64,000 bases of DNA from Luzula sylvatica (taxonomy: Eukaryota > Streptophyta > Magnoliopsida > Poales > Juncaceae). Each line of letters opens with the position of its first letter. Positions within the stretch are counted from its first letter, which is position 1. The translations under genes were made by a program, and so were the position numbers. This document shows positions 63,481-64,000 of this stretch, in pieces. The notes under the pieces were generated by a model. That model was not told where the DNA came from and searched no databases. It saw only the letters and a program-made list of their open reading frames with translations. The stretch covers positions 39,377,842 through 39,441,841 of the forward strand of contig OX326960.1 in the NCBI GenBank assembly GCA_946800325.1, given 5' to 3'.

Positions 63481-64000
63481 AAAATTCAATGAAGATATTG
63501 TTTTAAAAAATGTAAAAATTGAAGTGTAACATAAGCAAACTACTCAGTTTTCATGTCATACTCAAAATACTCCGTAATTGAAGACTAACACACACAAATT
63601 TCAATTTTTGTCAAAAATTTCTTAAAAATGCAATAAATGAAGTCAAACACCTTCCAAAAATTCAATGAAGATATTTTTTATAAGAATATTAAAATTGAAG
63701 CGTAACACAAGAAAAAAACTTAATTTTCATGTCACACTCAAAATACTCCGTAATTGAAGACAAACACACACAAATTTCAATTTTTTCAAAAATTTCTTAA
63801 AAATGCAAAAAATGAAGTCTAACAACATCAAAAAATTCAATGAAGCTATTTTTTAAAAAAATGTAAAAATTGAAGTTTAACATAAGCTAAATACTCAATT
63901 TTCATGTCATACTCAAAATACTCCGTAATTGAAGACTAACACACACAAATTTCAATTTTTTCAAAATTTTTTCCAAATGCAAAAAATGATGTCTCACCTT

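Larger units (their letters stand above)
19325..64000 (-). repeat. ~175-bp satellite array, reverse orientation (~254 monomers)
   Basis: Continuous head-to-tail monomers on the minus strand, seen on + as ACTCCGTAATTGAAGACTAA, GAAGTCTAACACCTTCAAA and AAAATTGAAGTGTAACACAA. GAAGACTAAC starts at 19,353, 19,529, 19,704 and 19,880 (175-176 bp). No interruption by a transposon or unrelated sequence was noticed in 44.7 kb. The array runs off the window end, so its total length is unknown. Size, AT content and organisation fit a plant centromeric or pericentromeric satellite; that role is inference. Confidence 0.95.

Noticed and set aside
19325..64000. CRISPR-like regular repeats
   Set aside because: The whole 175-bp unit is repeated with no unique spacers between short conserved repeats, in a eukaryotic context.
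7545..64000. CENP-B box in the monomer
   Set aside because: No sequence resembling TTCG....A..CGGG was found. The only CG-containing conserved box, CTCCGTAATTG, does not match.

Overview
The window looks like nuclear DNA from a flowering plant, probably a eudicot. It is very AT-rich and has no intact protein gene. The first 7.5 kb is a nest of plant-type transposable-element remnants. The other ~56.4 kb (about 88%) is one satellite family with a ~175-bp monomer. That monomer length, the array size and the higher-order structure resemble plant centromeric or pericentromeric satellites. Species and centromere function cannot be read from sequence alone, and I do not recognise the monomer as a named family.

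Region 1-7,532 (transposon mosaic). A Helitron-like element ends at 734. A minus-strand Copia-type 3' LTR lies at 747-982, next to a purine tract and an internal-region scrap (to ~1,110). A pair of long inverted repeats (1,160-~1,440 and ~5,530-5,760) looks like the termini of a Mutator-like element; it encloses a broken host-gene-like fragment (1,495-~1,960) and a second Helitron-like element (2,243-4,293) with internal 313-bp tandem repeats. Next come a small TA-flanked MITE (6,052-6,243), a possible exon remnant running into a 44-bp minisatellite (6,642-7,010), a G-quadruplex-type G-run (7,046-7,072) and a clean 427-bp hAT MITE with a perfect 8-bp target-site duplication (7,098-7,524).

Region 7,545-64,000 (satellite). 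Monomers start as a strongly diverged edge (7,545-9,300) and become regular, all on the + strand, to 19,324. At 19,317-19,324 the array flips orientation through an 8-bp microhomology, and every monomer from there to the window end is on the - strand. The monomer is itself an old trimer of ~58-bp units. The minus-strand array has clear higher-order organisation: a 6-monomer repeat at 33.5-37.2 kb, an 8-monomer repeat at 41.3-44.1 kb, and long recent duplications (1.77 kb, ~1.95 kb, an almost perfect 2,812-bp tandem pair, and an 871-bp pair). Near-identity rises towards the right end, so the actively homogenising core probably lies to the right of this window.

No rRNA, tRNA, CRISPR or operon structure was seen. 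Short open frames inside the satellite are by-products of the repeat and are not annotated as genes.
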